A stretch of DNA of 64,000 nt, from assembly GCA_000277545.1 (NCBI GenBank), contig AKXM01000013.1, forward strand, positions 48,879 to 112,878, in the 5' to 3' direction. The notes beneath the pieces are model-generated. The model saw only the letters and a program-made list of their open reading frames with translations. It was not told the DNA's origin and did not search any database. Positions 63,984 to 64,000 of the stretch are shown one piece after another (position 1 is the stretch's first letter; each line of letters starts with the position of its first letter). Made by a program: the position numbers and the translations under genes. The stretch comes from Enterobacter sp. Ag1 (GTDB lineage Bacteria > Pseudomonadota > Gammaproteobacteria > Enterobacterales > Enterobacteriaceae).

Positions 63984-64000
63984 ATGCCTGGCAGTTCCCT
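63984..64000 (-). rRNA. 3' end of a 5S rRNA gene or a third copy of the 5S-tail repeat (cut by window end)
   Basis: ATGCCTGGCAGTTCCCT is the complement of the last 17 bases of enterobacterial 5S rRNA. The same 17 bases begin repeat unit B at 63801, so the window stops just before the two possibilities can be told apart: a real 5S would continue with ACTCTCGCAT, a repeat with ACAATACG. The position next to metA fits rrnE of K-12. Confidence 0.6.

Overview
The window is chromosomal DNA of a member of the Enterobacteriaceae. Most genes match Escherichia/Salmonella families almost residue for residue and lie in the order known from the E. coli K-12 stretch between rrnE-metA and soxS (metA-aceBAK-iclR-metH-yjbB-rluF-yjbD-lysC-pgi-yjbEFGH-psiE-malGFE/malK-lamB-malM-ubiCA-plsB-dgkA-lexA-dinF-yjbJ-zur-dusA-qorA-dnaB-alr-tyrB-aphA-yjbR-uvrA-ssb-yjcB-pdeC), here read in the opposite direction. 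Several K-12 genes are missing from their expected places (yjbQ, pspG, yjbL, yjbM, xylE, pepE, yjaA, yjaB) and other genes sit there instead. The source is therefore probably not Escherichia or Salmonella but a related genus; I cannot name it from sequence alone.

Layout. 1-2249: truncated c-di-GMP phosphodiesterase pdeC and yjcB. 2300-10778: an accessory block splitting the usual yjcB-ssb neighbourhood. It holds two orphan solute-binding proteins behind a near-consensus ModE operator, a tautomerase/carboxymuconolactone-decarboxylase pair with a divergent LysR regulator, the dat-ddc operon for 1,3-diaminopropane, and a hydrolase with an SRPBCC-like protein. 10898-31786: DNA repair and housekeeping (ssb, uvrA, dnaB, lexA-dinF), amino-acid and cell-wall genes (tyrB, alr), tRNA modification (dusA), zinc control (zur), lipid genes (dgkA, plsB) and ubiquinone genes (ubiC-ubiA). 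31976-39720: the maltose regulon, two divergent operons (malK-lamB-malM and malEFG) around a shared control region. 39823-44098: psiE and the yjbEFGH exopolysaccharide operon. 44466-50296: pgi, lysC with its lysine riboswitch, panS, yjbD, rluF. 50362-50915: a chromosomal ccdAB toxin-antitoxin pair where K-12 has pepE. 50976-63368: yjbB, metH, iclR, the glyoxylate-bypass operon aceBAK and metA. 63580-64000: a tandem array of ribosomal-operon terminators, ending at or just before a 5S rRNA gene on the minus strand.

How parts work together. AceB, AceA and AceK under IclR form the acetate/glyoxylate switch. MetA and MetH are the first and last steps of methionine synthesis, and metA carries four tandem MetJ boxes. 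LexA boxes lie in front of lexA-dinF and between ssb and uvrA. The accessory block contains the least standard biology. The best lead is the pair of binding proteins (one BtuF/MolA-like, exported; one ModA-like with no signal peptide) encoded without permease or ATPase but behind a ModE-like operator, suggesting a molybdate or tungstate role. Intergenic repeats are also informative: an ERIC-like element between dnaB and alr, and a GC-rich palindromic repeat family inside the mal and ace operons.
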